Positions 16,689 to 25,406 of a stretch of DNA of 64,000 bases are shown in pieces. Source of the stretch: GCA-2746605 sp963704835 (GTDB taxonomy: Bacteria; Bacteroidota; Ignavibacteria; Ignavibacteriales; Melioribacteraceae); assembly GCA_963704835.1 (NCBI GenBank), contig CAVPHW010000003.1, forward strand, positions 434,001 to 498,000, given 5' to 3'. How positions within the stretch are numbered: the stretch's first letter is position 1; every line of letters begins with the position of its first letter. The notes beneath the pieces are model-generated. The model made no database searches and was not told the origin of the DNA. It worked only from the letters and a program-made list of their open reading frames with translations. Position numbers and translations under genes: made by a program.

Positions 16689-18077
16689 ATGATTGTACTT
16701 TCATATTTAGTTTACTTAGTGGCTTCTATCCTTTTCATTTTTGGAATTAAGAAGCTTGGTTCTCCCAAAACTGCAAGACAAGGAAATTTTCTTTCGGCGC
16801 TGGGAATGTTTTTGGCAGTAGTAATTACTCTTTTTGATCAAAGAGTATTGACTTTTGAATATATAATTTTAGGAATTGTTATTGGCTCTGCAATTGGTGC
16901 TGTTATGGCATTCAAAATTCCAATGACTGGGATGCCGCAAATGGTTGGACTTCTCAATGGATTTGGAGGTGGAGCATCAATTTTAGTTGGTTTAGCTGAA
17001 TATTATCATATTATGAACACAACAAACACTGTTGAAATTCCGACCGGAATTACAATAGTTCTTTCCGTATTAATCGGAGCTATTACTTTTACGGGATCTC
17101 TCATAGCTTTTGGTAAGTTACAAGGAATTGTTACTGGAAGAGTTGTTAAATACCCATTGCAAAATCCAATTAATATTCTTTTGATTTTAGGTATTGCTGT
17201 TGCTGGAGTATTTGTTGTTATTGATCCAACTAGAATTGACTTGCTTTTAGCAATTGCCGGAGTTTCACTTGTACTAGGTATTCTTCTTGTCCTGCCAATA
17301 GGTGGTGCGGATATGCCGGTTGCGGTTTCTCTGCTCAACTCATATTCCGGTATTGCTGCTTCTATGACCGGATTTGTTCTTCAGAATAATATGTTGATAA
17401 TTGCTGGTGCGTTGGTTGGTGCTTCTGGAATTATTTTAACGTTAATTATGTGCAAAGGAATGAATCGTTCTCTGATGAATGTTGTATTGGGTGGATGGGA
17501 AGATGCAGGATCCGGTGGTTCAGGTGATAGTTCTGCCCAACAAGGTGATGTTAAATCTGTTGATGCAGAAGAGTTAGCTATGATACTTGACTCTGCTCAA
17601 AGTGTGGTTATTATTCCAGGGTATGGAATGGCTGTTGCTCAAGCTCAGCATGCTATTCGTGACTTAACTAATATTTTGGAAAAGAAAAATATTAATGTTC
17701 GGTTTGCAATACATCCTGTAGCTGGTAGAATGCCTGGTCATATGAATGTTCTTTTGGCTGAAGCTCAAGTTTCGTATGATAAATTATTTGCACTTGAGGA
17801 TATTAACGATGATTTCCCTAATGTTGATGTGGCGTTAATTATTGGCGCTAACGATGTTGTAAATCCGGCTGCACGCCATGATAAAAATTCTCCAATATTT
17901 GGTATGCCAATTTTAAATGCTGATTATGCTAAAACAGTTGTAATTAACAAACGTTCAATGAATGTTGGGTATGCGGGAATTCAAAACGAATTATTCTTTT
18001 ATCCAAATGCGTTAATGTTTTTTGGAAGCGCAAAAGAAGCAGTTAATAAGTTGGTAAACGAAATTAAGGAGTTGTAA
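16689..18077 (+). CDS. pntB: NAD(P) transhydrogenase subunit beta (PntB)
   Basis: 462 residues. The first ~260 form about nine membrane helices ('MTGMPQMVGLLNGFGGGAS', 'GGADMPVAVSLLNSYSGIA'). A short Gly/Ser-rich linker leads to the NADP(H)-binding domain III with 'VVIIPGYGMAVAQAQHAI', 'IHPVAGRMPGHMNVLLAEA', 'GANDVVNPAA' and 'INKRSMNVGYAGIQNELF'. It couples proton re-entry to NADP+ reduction by NADH. Last gene of the Pnt operon, followed by a terminator. Confidence 0.96.
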   Translation: MIVLSYLVYLVASILFIFGIKKLGSPKTARQGNFLSALGMFLAVVITLFDQRVLTFEYIILGIVIGSAIGAVMAFKIPMTGMPQMVGLLNGFGGGASILVGLAEYYHIMNTTNTVEIPTGITIVLSVLIGAITFTGSLIAFGKLQGIVTGRVVKYPLQNPINILLILGIAVAGVFVVIDPTRIDLLLAIAGVSLVLGILLVLPIGGADMPVAVSLLNSYSGIAASMTGFVLQNNMLIIAGALVGASGIILTLIMCKGMNRSLMNVVLGGWEDAGSGGSGDSSAQQGDVKSVDAEELAMILDSAQSVVIIPGYGMAVAQAQHAIRDLTNILEKKNINVRFAIHPVAGRMPGHMNVLLAEAQVSYDKLFALEDINDDFPNVDVALIIGANDVVNPAARHDKNSPIFGMPILNADYAKTVVINKRSMNVGYAGIQNELFFYPNALMFFGSAKEAVNKLVNEIKEL

Positions 18078-18102
18078 GAATTTCTAAAATAATTTCATAC
18101 CT

Positions 18103-18132
18103 AAGGCTATCTTTTTAAGGTAGCCTTTTTTA
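18103..18132 (+). terminator. Rho-independent terminator after pntB
   Basis: Nine-base-pair stem AAGGCTATC / GGTAGCCTT (18103-18111 and 18119-18127, one G-T pair) with a 7-nt loop and a following T run, 26 bp after the pntB stop. Confidence 0.85.
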
Positions 18133-18184
18133 TTTTAATCAATATTATTTTCTCGCTTAACTCTTTAATCAAAAGGGACCTCAA

Positions 18185-20228
18185 ATGAAAAAAAGATTCT
18201 ATGTTCTGATCGTTACTCTCCTTTTATTTTTCATATCAGCTAATGTTTATTCTCAGACTTCAAATCTCAAATTAGATTTAATGCCCTATCCGCAAAGTGT
18301 TGAACTACATGATGGTAAATTCAGATTAGATGAAAATTTTCAAGTTCAGTATTCTAATATTGGCAACAGATTGCCAAAAACAGCTAACCGGTTTTTAGAT
18401 AGATTGGCTAAGCGGACAGGGTTATTTCTTACGAATTCTTTTGCCACTAAATTCACAGAATCTATAGATGCAACTTTATTTGATTAAAGTTAACAGACAG
18501 GTTAATTCAAAATTCAAGGAAGATGAATCCTATGAACTTTCAGTTAATGGCAACAGCATCAGTTTAAAAGCTAATTCAGATATCGGAGCCTTGAGAGGAA
18601 TTGAGACATTACTCCAACTTTTAGAAGCTGATGAAAATGGTTATTATTTCCCAAATGTTTTAATAAAGGACTTCCCAAGATTTCCTTGGCGTGGACTTTT
18701 AATAGATGTATGTCGTCATTTTATGCCGGTCGATGTTATTAAGCGAAATATTGATGGAATGGCAGCAGTAAAAATGAACGTTCTTCACTGGCATTTATCA
18801 GAAGATCAAGGATTTAGAGTTGAAAGTAAAATTTATCCCAAACTTACAGAACTAGGTTCAGATGGTTTGTTCTACACTCATGAACAAGTAAAAGAGATTA
18901 TTGATTATGCTGATGAAAGAGGAGTCAGGGTAATTCCAGAATTTGACGTACCAGGGCATGCAACAGCAATTCTGACTGCCTATCCTGAACTTTCTAGCGC
19001 ACCTGGTCTTTACGAGGTTGAGAGAGATTGGGGTGTTTTTGATCCAACCTTAAACCCAATTAAAGATGAGACTTATGAATTTCTCGACCAACTTTTTGGC
19101 GAGATGTCTGAGCTTTTTACTGATGAATACTTCCATATTGGCGGTGATGAAAACAATGGCAAACAATGGGACTCGAATGAAGAAATTCAAAAATTTATGA
19201 AGGACAATGGAATTGAAGATAACCACGCTTTACAAGGATACTTTAACAACAAAGTTCTAAATATTTTATCTAAGCATGGTAAAAAAATGGTTGGTTGGGA
19301 TGAAATCTTTCATCCAACAATGCCGAATAATATTGTTATTCAATCTTGGCGAGGGAAAGAATCACTCATTGAAGCAGCAAAAAAGGGCTATCAGGTTATT
19401 TTATCCAATGGATATTATATTGATTTAATTCAACCAACTGATTTTCATTATCTAAATGATCCACTTCCAAAAGGGATAGAATTAACTGAAGAGGAAAGTA
19501 AATTTATTCTTGGTGGGGAAGCCACAATGTGGGCAGAAATGGTATCACCGGAAACTATTGATTCTAGAATATGGCCAAGAACTGCCGCAATTGCAGAAAG
19601 ATTATGGTCGCCACAAAGTATCAATAATGTTGATGATATGTATTCCAGACTTGAAACCATAAGCTATTTATTGGAAGAACATGGTTTAACTCATATAAAA
19701 AACACAGACGTTTTACTAAGACAGTTAACCAATAATAATGAGATCGAATCACTAAGGAACTTGGTATCTGTTATTGAGCCAGTTAAGATTTATAAGCGGA
19801 ACGGTTTGAGAAAGCAAACTCAGCAAACTCCATTAACAAGAGTAGTTGATGTTGCAACTGCAGATGCTAAATCGGCACGTGAGTTTAGAAACCTAGTGGA
19901 TTCATATCTGCAGGATGTACGGATTGATATTAATAAACATGCTAAAATTACAGCTTACTTAAGAAATTGGAAAAATAATCATTCAGAATTAATAAAGGTT
20001 ATTGAAAAATCCCCAATTCTTTTTGAGATTAAACCAATGTCTGAAAATTTATCAAATCTTTCTAAAGTTGGATTAGATATTTTAGAATCAAAAATAAATG
20101 CAACTAAAATTTCAAATGAACAAAAGATAATTCTGAATGAGACAATAAATTTGGTAAAGAAACCGATTGCACAAACTGAGTTAATGATTGTGAGTGCAAT
20201 AGAAAAATTATTTAAAAGTTTAAAATAA
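18185..20228 (+). CDS. Beta-N-acetylhexosaminidase, GH20 (frameshifted as read)
   Basis: The first frame (18185-18487) has a signal peptide (about residues 1-23) and the GH20b N-terminal domain. It hits a stop one base after the homology moves to the frame open to 20228. Dropping the G near 18482 (TTT-G-ATT) joins '...ATLF' to 'IKVNRQVNSKFKED' and gives 680 residues. Catalytic features are intact: 'WRGLLIDVCRHFMPVDVIKRNID', 'HLSEDQGFR', 'IPEFDVPGHATA', and the Asp-Glu pair in 'HIGGDENNGKQW'. It releases terminal GlcNAc/GalNAc from chito-oligosaccharides, glycans or peptidoglycan fragments. The following symporter gene is nearly contiguous. Confidence 0.92.
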
Positions 20229-20238
20229 TAGGGTGATT

Positions 20239-22125
20239 ATGGGTGAGCTAAATTGGCTGGATATTTTAGTAATTATTTCTTTTTTCTTAATAATTTTTGG
20301 TATTGCTGCATACTATTCCAAACAAGCTGGTAAAGACACGGGTGAGTTTTTTCTTTCCGGGAGAAATATGCCTTGGTATATTGCCGGAACTGCAATGGTT
20401 GCAACTACGTTCGCTGCTGATACTCCTTTAGCCGTAACAGAATTAATAGCTCGCAATGGAATTGCCGGAAATTGGCTTTGGTTGAATTTAGCAATTGGCG
20501 GAATGTTAACAGTTTTTTTCTTTGCAAAGTTATGGAGACGAGCAAATATTCTTACCGATGTGGAGTTTGTTGAATTAAGATATTCGGGTAAATCTGCAGC
20601 AGTTTTAAGAGGATTTAGAGCCATATATCTTGGTCTTTTTATGAATGCCATTGTTATGGGCTGGGTGAACAAAGCAATGGAAAAAATATTTTCTGTTGTG
20701 ATACCAACTTTTGATCCATTTACATTAGTGGTTATAACTGCTTTACTTGTTGCTGTTTATTCATCTGCTTCCGGATTATTAGGAACTGCCAGAACTGATA
20801 GCTTTCAATTTGTTTTTGCAATGATCGGATGTATTGTTCTTGCTATCATAATTGTTCAACAGCCGGAAATTGGTAGTCTTGCAGCACTTAAAAGTAAACT
20901 GCCCGAGTCAACAATAGCCTTTTTCCCATCAGTAGGAGATGTTGGTGTTGATCAAACAGTTAGTGGTGTATTTGCTCTTTCAGTTGGAGCATTTGTTGCT
21001 CATGTCGGATTGCAATGGTGGAGCAGTTGGTATCCTGGTGCAGATCCCGGTGGAGGTGGATATATTGCGCAAAGGATGATGTCAGCAAAGGACGAAAAAC
21101 ATAGCATTCTTGCAACACTATGGTTTACAATTGCTCATTATGCAATAAGACCTTGGCCATGGATAGTTGTTGCTTTAGCTGCACTAATACTATTACCACA
21201 TAGTACAGTAGAAGATCTCAAAATTGAAAACCTTCAATATTATAATAGTGCAGAAAAACTTCATTCAAAAAGTGTAATGAGTGATGAAGATTTAGCTCAT
21301 GTTAAAACTGATGAGTTTAAAACTTATTATGATAAATATGAGAATACTGTTGATCCAGGCATAATGTACCCCAAATTAATGTTAAAATATTTACCAGCAG
21401 GTCTATTGGGAATGCTGATAGCTGTGTTTTTAGCTGCCTATATGTCAACAATTGCCTCGCAGTTAAATTGGGGAACATCCTATTTGGTAAATGATTTTTA
21501 TAGAAGGTTTGTCAAAAAGAATGGAGATGAAAAACATTACATAATTATTTCAAGGGTGGGGATTATTGTTGTTACAATTTTCTCTCTGTTTGTCACGCGT
21601 TATTTTTTAACTACAATTTCAGGTGCTTGGGAGTTTATTATAAATGCAAGTGCTGGAATGGGTGCTGTATTAATTTTAAGATGGTACTGGTGGAGAATTA
21701 ATGCTTGGTCAGAAATATCTGCGATGATCGCACCTTTAGCAATTTATCCAATCGCCAAATATGGTTTTGGATTGGAATCGCCAATGACCTTATATCCCAT
21801 AGTTTTTGGAACAACCATTATTTGGTTGGCAACCACTTATTTAACAAAGCCTGTTCAAGAAAGTAAACTTATTGATTTTTATAAAAGAACTTATCCTGGT
21901 GGTATTGGTTGGAAGCGAATTAGTAACAAAGTTGGTGAAATAAAAAGTGAAATGAATTTTGGTAAAGCTTTTATTAACTGGTTCCTTGGAGTAATCCTTG
22001 TTTATTCATTTTTATTTGGGTTAGGAAGTTTAATATTTGGTAATTATCTAAATTTATTTATTTATCTTTTTGCTTTTTCTATCAGTGCTTTTATAATACA
22101 TAAGAATTTGAAGTCTACTTTGTAA
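20239..22125 (+). CDS. Sodium:solute symporter (SSS family)
   Basis: About 628 residues with roughly 13-14 transmembrane helices. SSS elements: 'GEFFLSGRNMPWYIAGTAMVATTFAADTP', cut here to its parts 'SGRNMPW' and 'GTAMVATTFAADTP', then 'WWSSWYPGADPGGGGYIAQRM' in the middle and 'FLAAYMSTIASQLNWGTSYLVNDFY' near residue 410. The ATG at 20239 has AGGGTG just before it and is preferred over an in-frame GTG at 20233. It starts 10 bp after the hexosaminidase, so an amino sugar or its oligomer is the likely substrate by context; similarly placed symporters take up N-acetyl sugars. Confidence 0.88.
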   Translation: MGELNWLDILVIISFFLIIFGIAAYYSKQAGKDTGEFFLSGRNMPWYIAGTAMVATTFAADTPLAVTELIARNGIAGNWLWLNLAIGGMLTVFFFAKLWRRANILTDVEFVELRYSGKSAAVLRGFRAIYLGLFMNAIVMGWVNKAMEKIFSVVIPTFDPFTLVVITALLVAVYSSASGLLGTARTDSFQFVFAMIGCIVLAIIIVQQPEIGSLAALKSKLPESTIAFFPSVGDVGVDQTVSGVFALSVGAFVAHVGLQWWSSWYPGADPGGGGYIAQRMMSAKDEKHSILATLWFTIAHYAIRPWPWIVVALAALILLPHSTVEDLKIENLQYYNSAEKLHSKSVMSDEDLAHVKTDEFKTYYDKYENTVDPGIMYPKLMLKYLPAGLLGMLIAVFLAAYMSTIASQLNWGTSYLVNDFYRRFVKKNGDEKHYIIISRVGIIVVTIFSLFVTRYFLTTISGAWEFIINASAGMGAVLILRWYWWRINAWSEISAMIAPLAIYPIAKYGFGLESPMTLYPIVFGTTIIWLATTYLTKPVQESKLIDFYKRTYPGGIGWKRISNKVGEIKSEMNFGKAFINWFLGVILVYSFLFGLGSLIFGNYLNLFIYLFAFSISAFIIHKNLKSTL

Positions 22126-22323
22126 TTAATAACAGAAAATTTTTTTTAAGTTCTCTATCTTTTTTCATTAAAATATCTCCCATTATTATTTTATGGTGAA
22201 AATTTAAATAATCCTAAATAACCGATGATTTTTTATCGATAGTAAAGCATTGTAATATGTTTAACTATTTTCCCCCTAGAAAAAATGATTTTTAAGGATT
22301 TTCAATAAAAGTGAGAAATAAAA

Positions 22324-22719
22324 ATGATTAAGTGGACAAAAAACCTAAATCTTGGTTATAGAGGATGTCGATAAGCAGCATATGCTTTTTTAGATATTTT
22401 AAATGAACTTTCAACTGCTCTGAAAGAAAAAAAAACTCATCGATTTCAAGGCAAAATAATTGATAAACTTATAAGTTATGCTTTTTATCATTTTTCAACC
22501 GAAGAAAGATATTTAAGTAATGCCAATTATCCAGAAATTGATGCGCATAAAAAGGAACACGAGGAATTTGTAGATAAAGTAATTCAGTTTAAGAAGGAAT
22601 ATGACGAAAAGAAAGTTTTGCTTTCGGTTAAAATGATAAACTTCATGAACAGATGGTTTGTACACCATATCAAGGTGAGTGATAGAAAATATTTGTCATA
22701 TATCAACAGTCAAGAATAG
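22324..22719 (+). pseudogene. Bacteriohemerythrin, interrupted by two compensating indels
   Basis: The ATG frame reads 'MIKWTKNLNLG', meets a TAA, and resumes correctly after one extra T (22357) and one missing T in a T-run (22386-22391). Corrected length is 131 residues. All hemerythrin di-iron ligands are visible in order: 'DKQH', 'YHFSTEERYL' (His and Glu), 'HKKEH' and 'HHIKVSD' (His and Asp). Such proteins bind O2 and serve in O2 sensing, storage or delivery. The two indels cancel, leaving only about eleven wrong codons and two stops, which suggests assembly error rather than decay. No partner gene is adjacent. Confidence 0.82.
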
Positions 22720-22793
22720 TTTATGGTTGTTTTCTACACGACCTATTAATGATTAGAGATAGATTTTCTGTAACACTTAAAACATTTGAGATT

Positions 22794-22815
22794 GGATGGT
22801 GCTTTTGCACCATTC
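22794..22815. other. Perfect-loop hairpin in the hemerythrin-DUF4097 gap
   Basis: GGATGGTGC - TTTT - GCACCATTC forms a nine-pair stem (one G-T) with a tetraloop. No T-run follows on either strand, so it is not a typical intrinsic terminator. It may still end the hemerythrin transcript 75 bp upstream or structure an RNA. Confidence 0.4.
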
Positions 22816-22944
22816 ATTTAATCCTGTTATAAAATATTATTTAACCAACCGTTTTATTTTTCTAATCATAATAGTAATTTTCTAGTATAAAAATTTTTGT
22901 CCAATTTTATCTGATTTGGTGAAAATATTTTTTGCTATCTATGA

Positions 22945-23028
22945 CTATTTATTAAATTTCCATTTTAAATGATCTTTTAATAATATAATCAAACGTAAAA
23001 AACTGATAATAAAATTTAGAAACCACAT
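22945..23028 (-). CDS. Candidate 27-residue hydrophobic peptide
   Basis: On the minus strand GAGGAGG lies 7 bp before an ATG at 23028 and opens a 27-codon frame: Met-Trp-Phe start, a hydrophobic stretch 'FLNFIISFLRLIILL', then a Lys-rich end and TAG. The very strong ribosome-binding site in an AT-rich gap is the main argument. It could be a membrane peptide or leader, or chance. No family was recognised. The rest of the 22720-23092 gap holds only the hairpin above. Confidence 0.35.
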   Translation of the reverse strand: MWFLNFIISFLRLIILLKDHLKWKFNK

Positions 23029-23092
23029 AACTTTTCCTCCTCTAATGAGTCTAATTTAATGAACAAATAAAAACATTGTACTGGAGGCTTAA

Positions 23093-23986
23093 ATGAGATT
23101 TATTTTTTTAACCATTTTATTTTCCTTTCTCTTAATAAATAATATTTCCGCCAAGGAAATGAAATTGATAAAGGAAAAATCATTTACGGTAAATTCATCA
23201 CAATTATTAACTGTTAGGACAGATGTTGGAGATGTAATTGTTAGGACTTGGGATAAAAATGAAGTGAATGTAAAAATATTTGGGAATAAGAATGCTGGTT
23301 CAAAAATGGAATTTATTTTTGATCAAGATGAAAAAGGTGTTGAAATTATTGGTGAAAAAGAAGGCGGAAAATTTTGGGGTTGGTTTACCAAAATTGATTT
23401 GAAATATGAAATTACAGTTCCAAATAAATTTAATCTAAATATGAAAACTTCCGGTGGCGATATTGTAATCAAAAATATTTCTGGTCATATAAGCTCAAAA
23501 ACCTCTGGTGGAGATATCTTTATAGATGAAGTTAAAGGAAAATTATCAGCTTCCACATCTGGCGGAGACATTGTGCTTAACAATTATACTGGTGATTCTG
23601 ATGTGTCAACATCAGGTGGCGATATAGAGATAAAATCTTCCAAAGGGAAAACTTCTGCTTCAACTTCCGGTGGTGATATAGTTTTAAAATCATCTAATGG
23701 GAAAGTTGATGCACAAACCTCGGGGGGAGATATTTTTTTAGATTATCTTGGTGAAAATCACGGAATAAGTCTTTCCACTTCAGGTGGCGATATTGATGTA
23801 AAATTACCTTCAGATATTAATGCGGATGTTGAATTTAAAACTTCTGGCGGAAGAGTAACAAGTAACTTTTCAAATAGTACAAACTCAAAAGTTACTAAGT
23901 CCAAAATAATTGGTAAGTTCAATAATGGAGGTAATTCCGTAGTTTGCAAAACTTCCGGTGGCGATATTCACGTTGTAGAAAAATAA
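23093..23986 (+). CDS. DUF4097-family secreted protein with TSGGDI repeats
   Basis: 297 residues. Signal peptide (about 1-20). From about residue 118 onward a short beta-strand unit recurs every 17-22 residues. Nine copies of 'TSGG' are visible, eight of them 'TSGGDI', with only the penultimate one altered to 'TSGGR'. This is the DUF4097/DUF4098 pattern, which is expected to fold as a right-handed beta-helix or adhesin-like solenoid. Function is unknown in general. A GGAGG ribosome-binding site precedes the ATG and a terminator follows, so it is a single-gene unit. Confidence 0.85.
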   Translation: MRFIFLTILFSFLLINNISAKEMKLIKEKSFTVNSSQLLTVRTDVGDVIVRTWDKNEVNVKIFGNKNAGSKMEFIFDQDEKGVEIIGEKEGGKFWGWFTKIDLKYEITVPNKFNLNMKTSGGDIVIKNISGHISSKTSGGDIFIDEVKGKLSASTSGGDIVLNNYTGDSDVSTSGGDIEIKSSKGKTSASTSGGDIVLKSSNGKVDAQTSGGDIFLDYLGENHGISLSTSGGDIDVKLPSDINADVEFKTSGGRVTSNFSNSTNSKVTKSKIIGKFNNGGNSVVCKTSGGDIHVVEK

Positions 23987-24014
23987 AATAACTTTTGTTG
24001 GGTGAAAGGAAATG

Positions 24015-24042
24015 AGCATCTCAAATTTTGGGATGCTTTTTT
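24015..24042 (+). terminator. Rho-independent terminator after the DUF4097 gene
   Basis: Stem AGCATCTCA / TGGGATGCT (24015-24023 and 24029-24037, one G-T pair) followed by TTTTTTC, 29 bp after the stop codon. Confidence 0.85.
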
Positions 24043-24137
24043 CTTTATATACAAAAGGTCAATTTCTATTCCATTGATTACAGTTTTAAAAATGGTATTT
24101 TTATAGATACTTTACTATTAAATACTAATAATTAATC

Positions 24138-25403
24138 ATGAAAAGAAATTACTATAGCAATATTGTGGTTCAGTTTGGCTTAGCAAAAAAATCATCCAGG
24201 ATATTCTTTTTAGTTTTCATCTCCTTTAATATTGTATTTGCATCTGATCCAGTTATTAAAAGTTTGCAAGTTTTCGTTAATAATGAAATAACATCTTTAC
24301 CTGTACTAAAACTAAACAGCAATGATAAATTAAATATTTATTTTGAAGTAGAATCAAAAAGTACACCTTCTTTTGCAATTCATTTTAAGGCCTGCAATCT
24401 AAACTGGGAACCTTACAATAATTTATTGTTGCAAGGAACCAGTGATAATGCTCAGTACAACATTTATTCCGAAAGATTACCAAGCACTACTGAAGGTGCA
24501 TCCTACTTTGTAAGTGAGTCTTTCCCGAATGAAAACGTGAGTTTTAATAATAGTGGTAATTGGATGTTCTTTATAACAGACAGCTATGATAAAGATTATA
24601 TTTATGAATTCGGTAAATTTTATGTAGTAGAAGAATTTATAAATTTGGGTGTTGATGTTCAAAATTGGCGCAAAGAGGGAGGAATCTCCTCGAATAATGA
24701 ATTGGATAGAGTTCTTAATCTAAAAGTCAATTTTACCATTAGTGATTCACTTTCACCGTTTAGAATAGAGCATGTCGAAATTGTTAAAAATCTTGAAATT
24801 AATTACCCACAGATTATTACTAAAAATCAATTTGAAAAAAACAAAGGCTATGAATGGAATGGATCTAAAGAATTCACTTTTATTACTAGAGATCTTGAAC
24901 CAGGAAATGAGTACAGAAAAATTAACCTTAATGATAGAAACAAGTATCAGTACCCAAGAACAAGAGCCCATTTTGATGGAATCGAATATTCGCGGTTTTA
25001 CCAGTTGGGAGATAGAGATCAAAATGGCGGTTTTAGGTTGATGAATAAAGCCAATGAATATGCTGATTACTTGGTTACCACATTTGAATTCAAACCGCAT
25101 GAAGAAATAGATGAAGATATATTTATTGTAGGTTCATTCACAAATTGGGAAGTGTTGCCTTGGTACAAACTTGATAAAAAGGACGAGTATTATTCCATTA
25201 GCCTTGAATTAAAAAGAGGTGTTTATGATTACCAATATGTTTCAGGACGAATAGAAGATGAAATGGTTGAAGATATTAACTGGAGATTATTTGAAGGAAA
25301 TTTTTGGGAAACAATAAACTCTTATTCAATTTTCTTATATTATGTGTCTGCAGAAAAAGGTGAGTACCATCAAATAATTGGATATAAACAAATATTGAGA
25401 TAA
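24138..25403 (+). CDS. Type IX secretion system plug protein (DUF5103)
   Basis: 421 residues. An N-terminal hydrophobic stretch around residues 20-36 ('SRIFFLVFISFNIVFAS') acts as a signal sequence. The body matches DUF5103: 'FKACNLNWEPYNN', 'PSTTEGASYFVSESFPNENVSF', 'NVRL'-type beta strands, and a C-terminal immunoglobulin/CBM48-like part ('IFIVGSFTNWEVLPWYKLDK...YYSISLELKRGVYDYQYV'). In the published SprA structure the plug closes the periplasmic end of the SprA barrel when no PorV/cargo is bound. Its partner SprA is encoded about 13 kb downstream. It sits 3 bp before an unrelated oxidoreductase gene. Confidence 0.85.
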   Translation: MKRNYYSNIVVQFGLAKKSSRIFFLVFISFNIVFASDPVIKSLQVFVNNEITSLPVLKLNSNDKLNIYFEVESKSTPSFAIHFKACNLNWEPYNNLLLQGTSDNAQYNIYSERLPSTTEGASYFVSESFPNENVSFNNSGNWMFFITDSYDKDYIYEFGKFYVVEEFINLGVDVQNWRKEGGISSNNELDRVLNLKVNFTISDSLSPFRIEHVEIVKNLEINYPQIITKNQFEKNKGYEWNGSKEFTFITRDLEPGNEYRKINLNDRNKYQYPRTRAHFDGIEYSRFYQLGDRDQNGGFRLMNKANEYADYLVTTFEFKPHEEIDEDIFIVGSFTNWEVLPWYKLDKKDEYYSISLELKRGVYDYQYVSGRIEDEMVEDINWRLFEGNFWETINSYSIFLYYVSAEKGEYHQIIGYKQILR

Positions 25404-25406
25404 AAA

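Noticed and set aside
23444..23983. CRISPR-like repeat array
   Set aside because: The repeats are in-frame codons for TSGGDI with variable third positions and no unique spacers of constant length.
24753..25100. 115-codon minus-strand frame inside the plug gene
   Set aside because: Antisense shadow of a well-supported gene; no ribosome-binding site or family.
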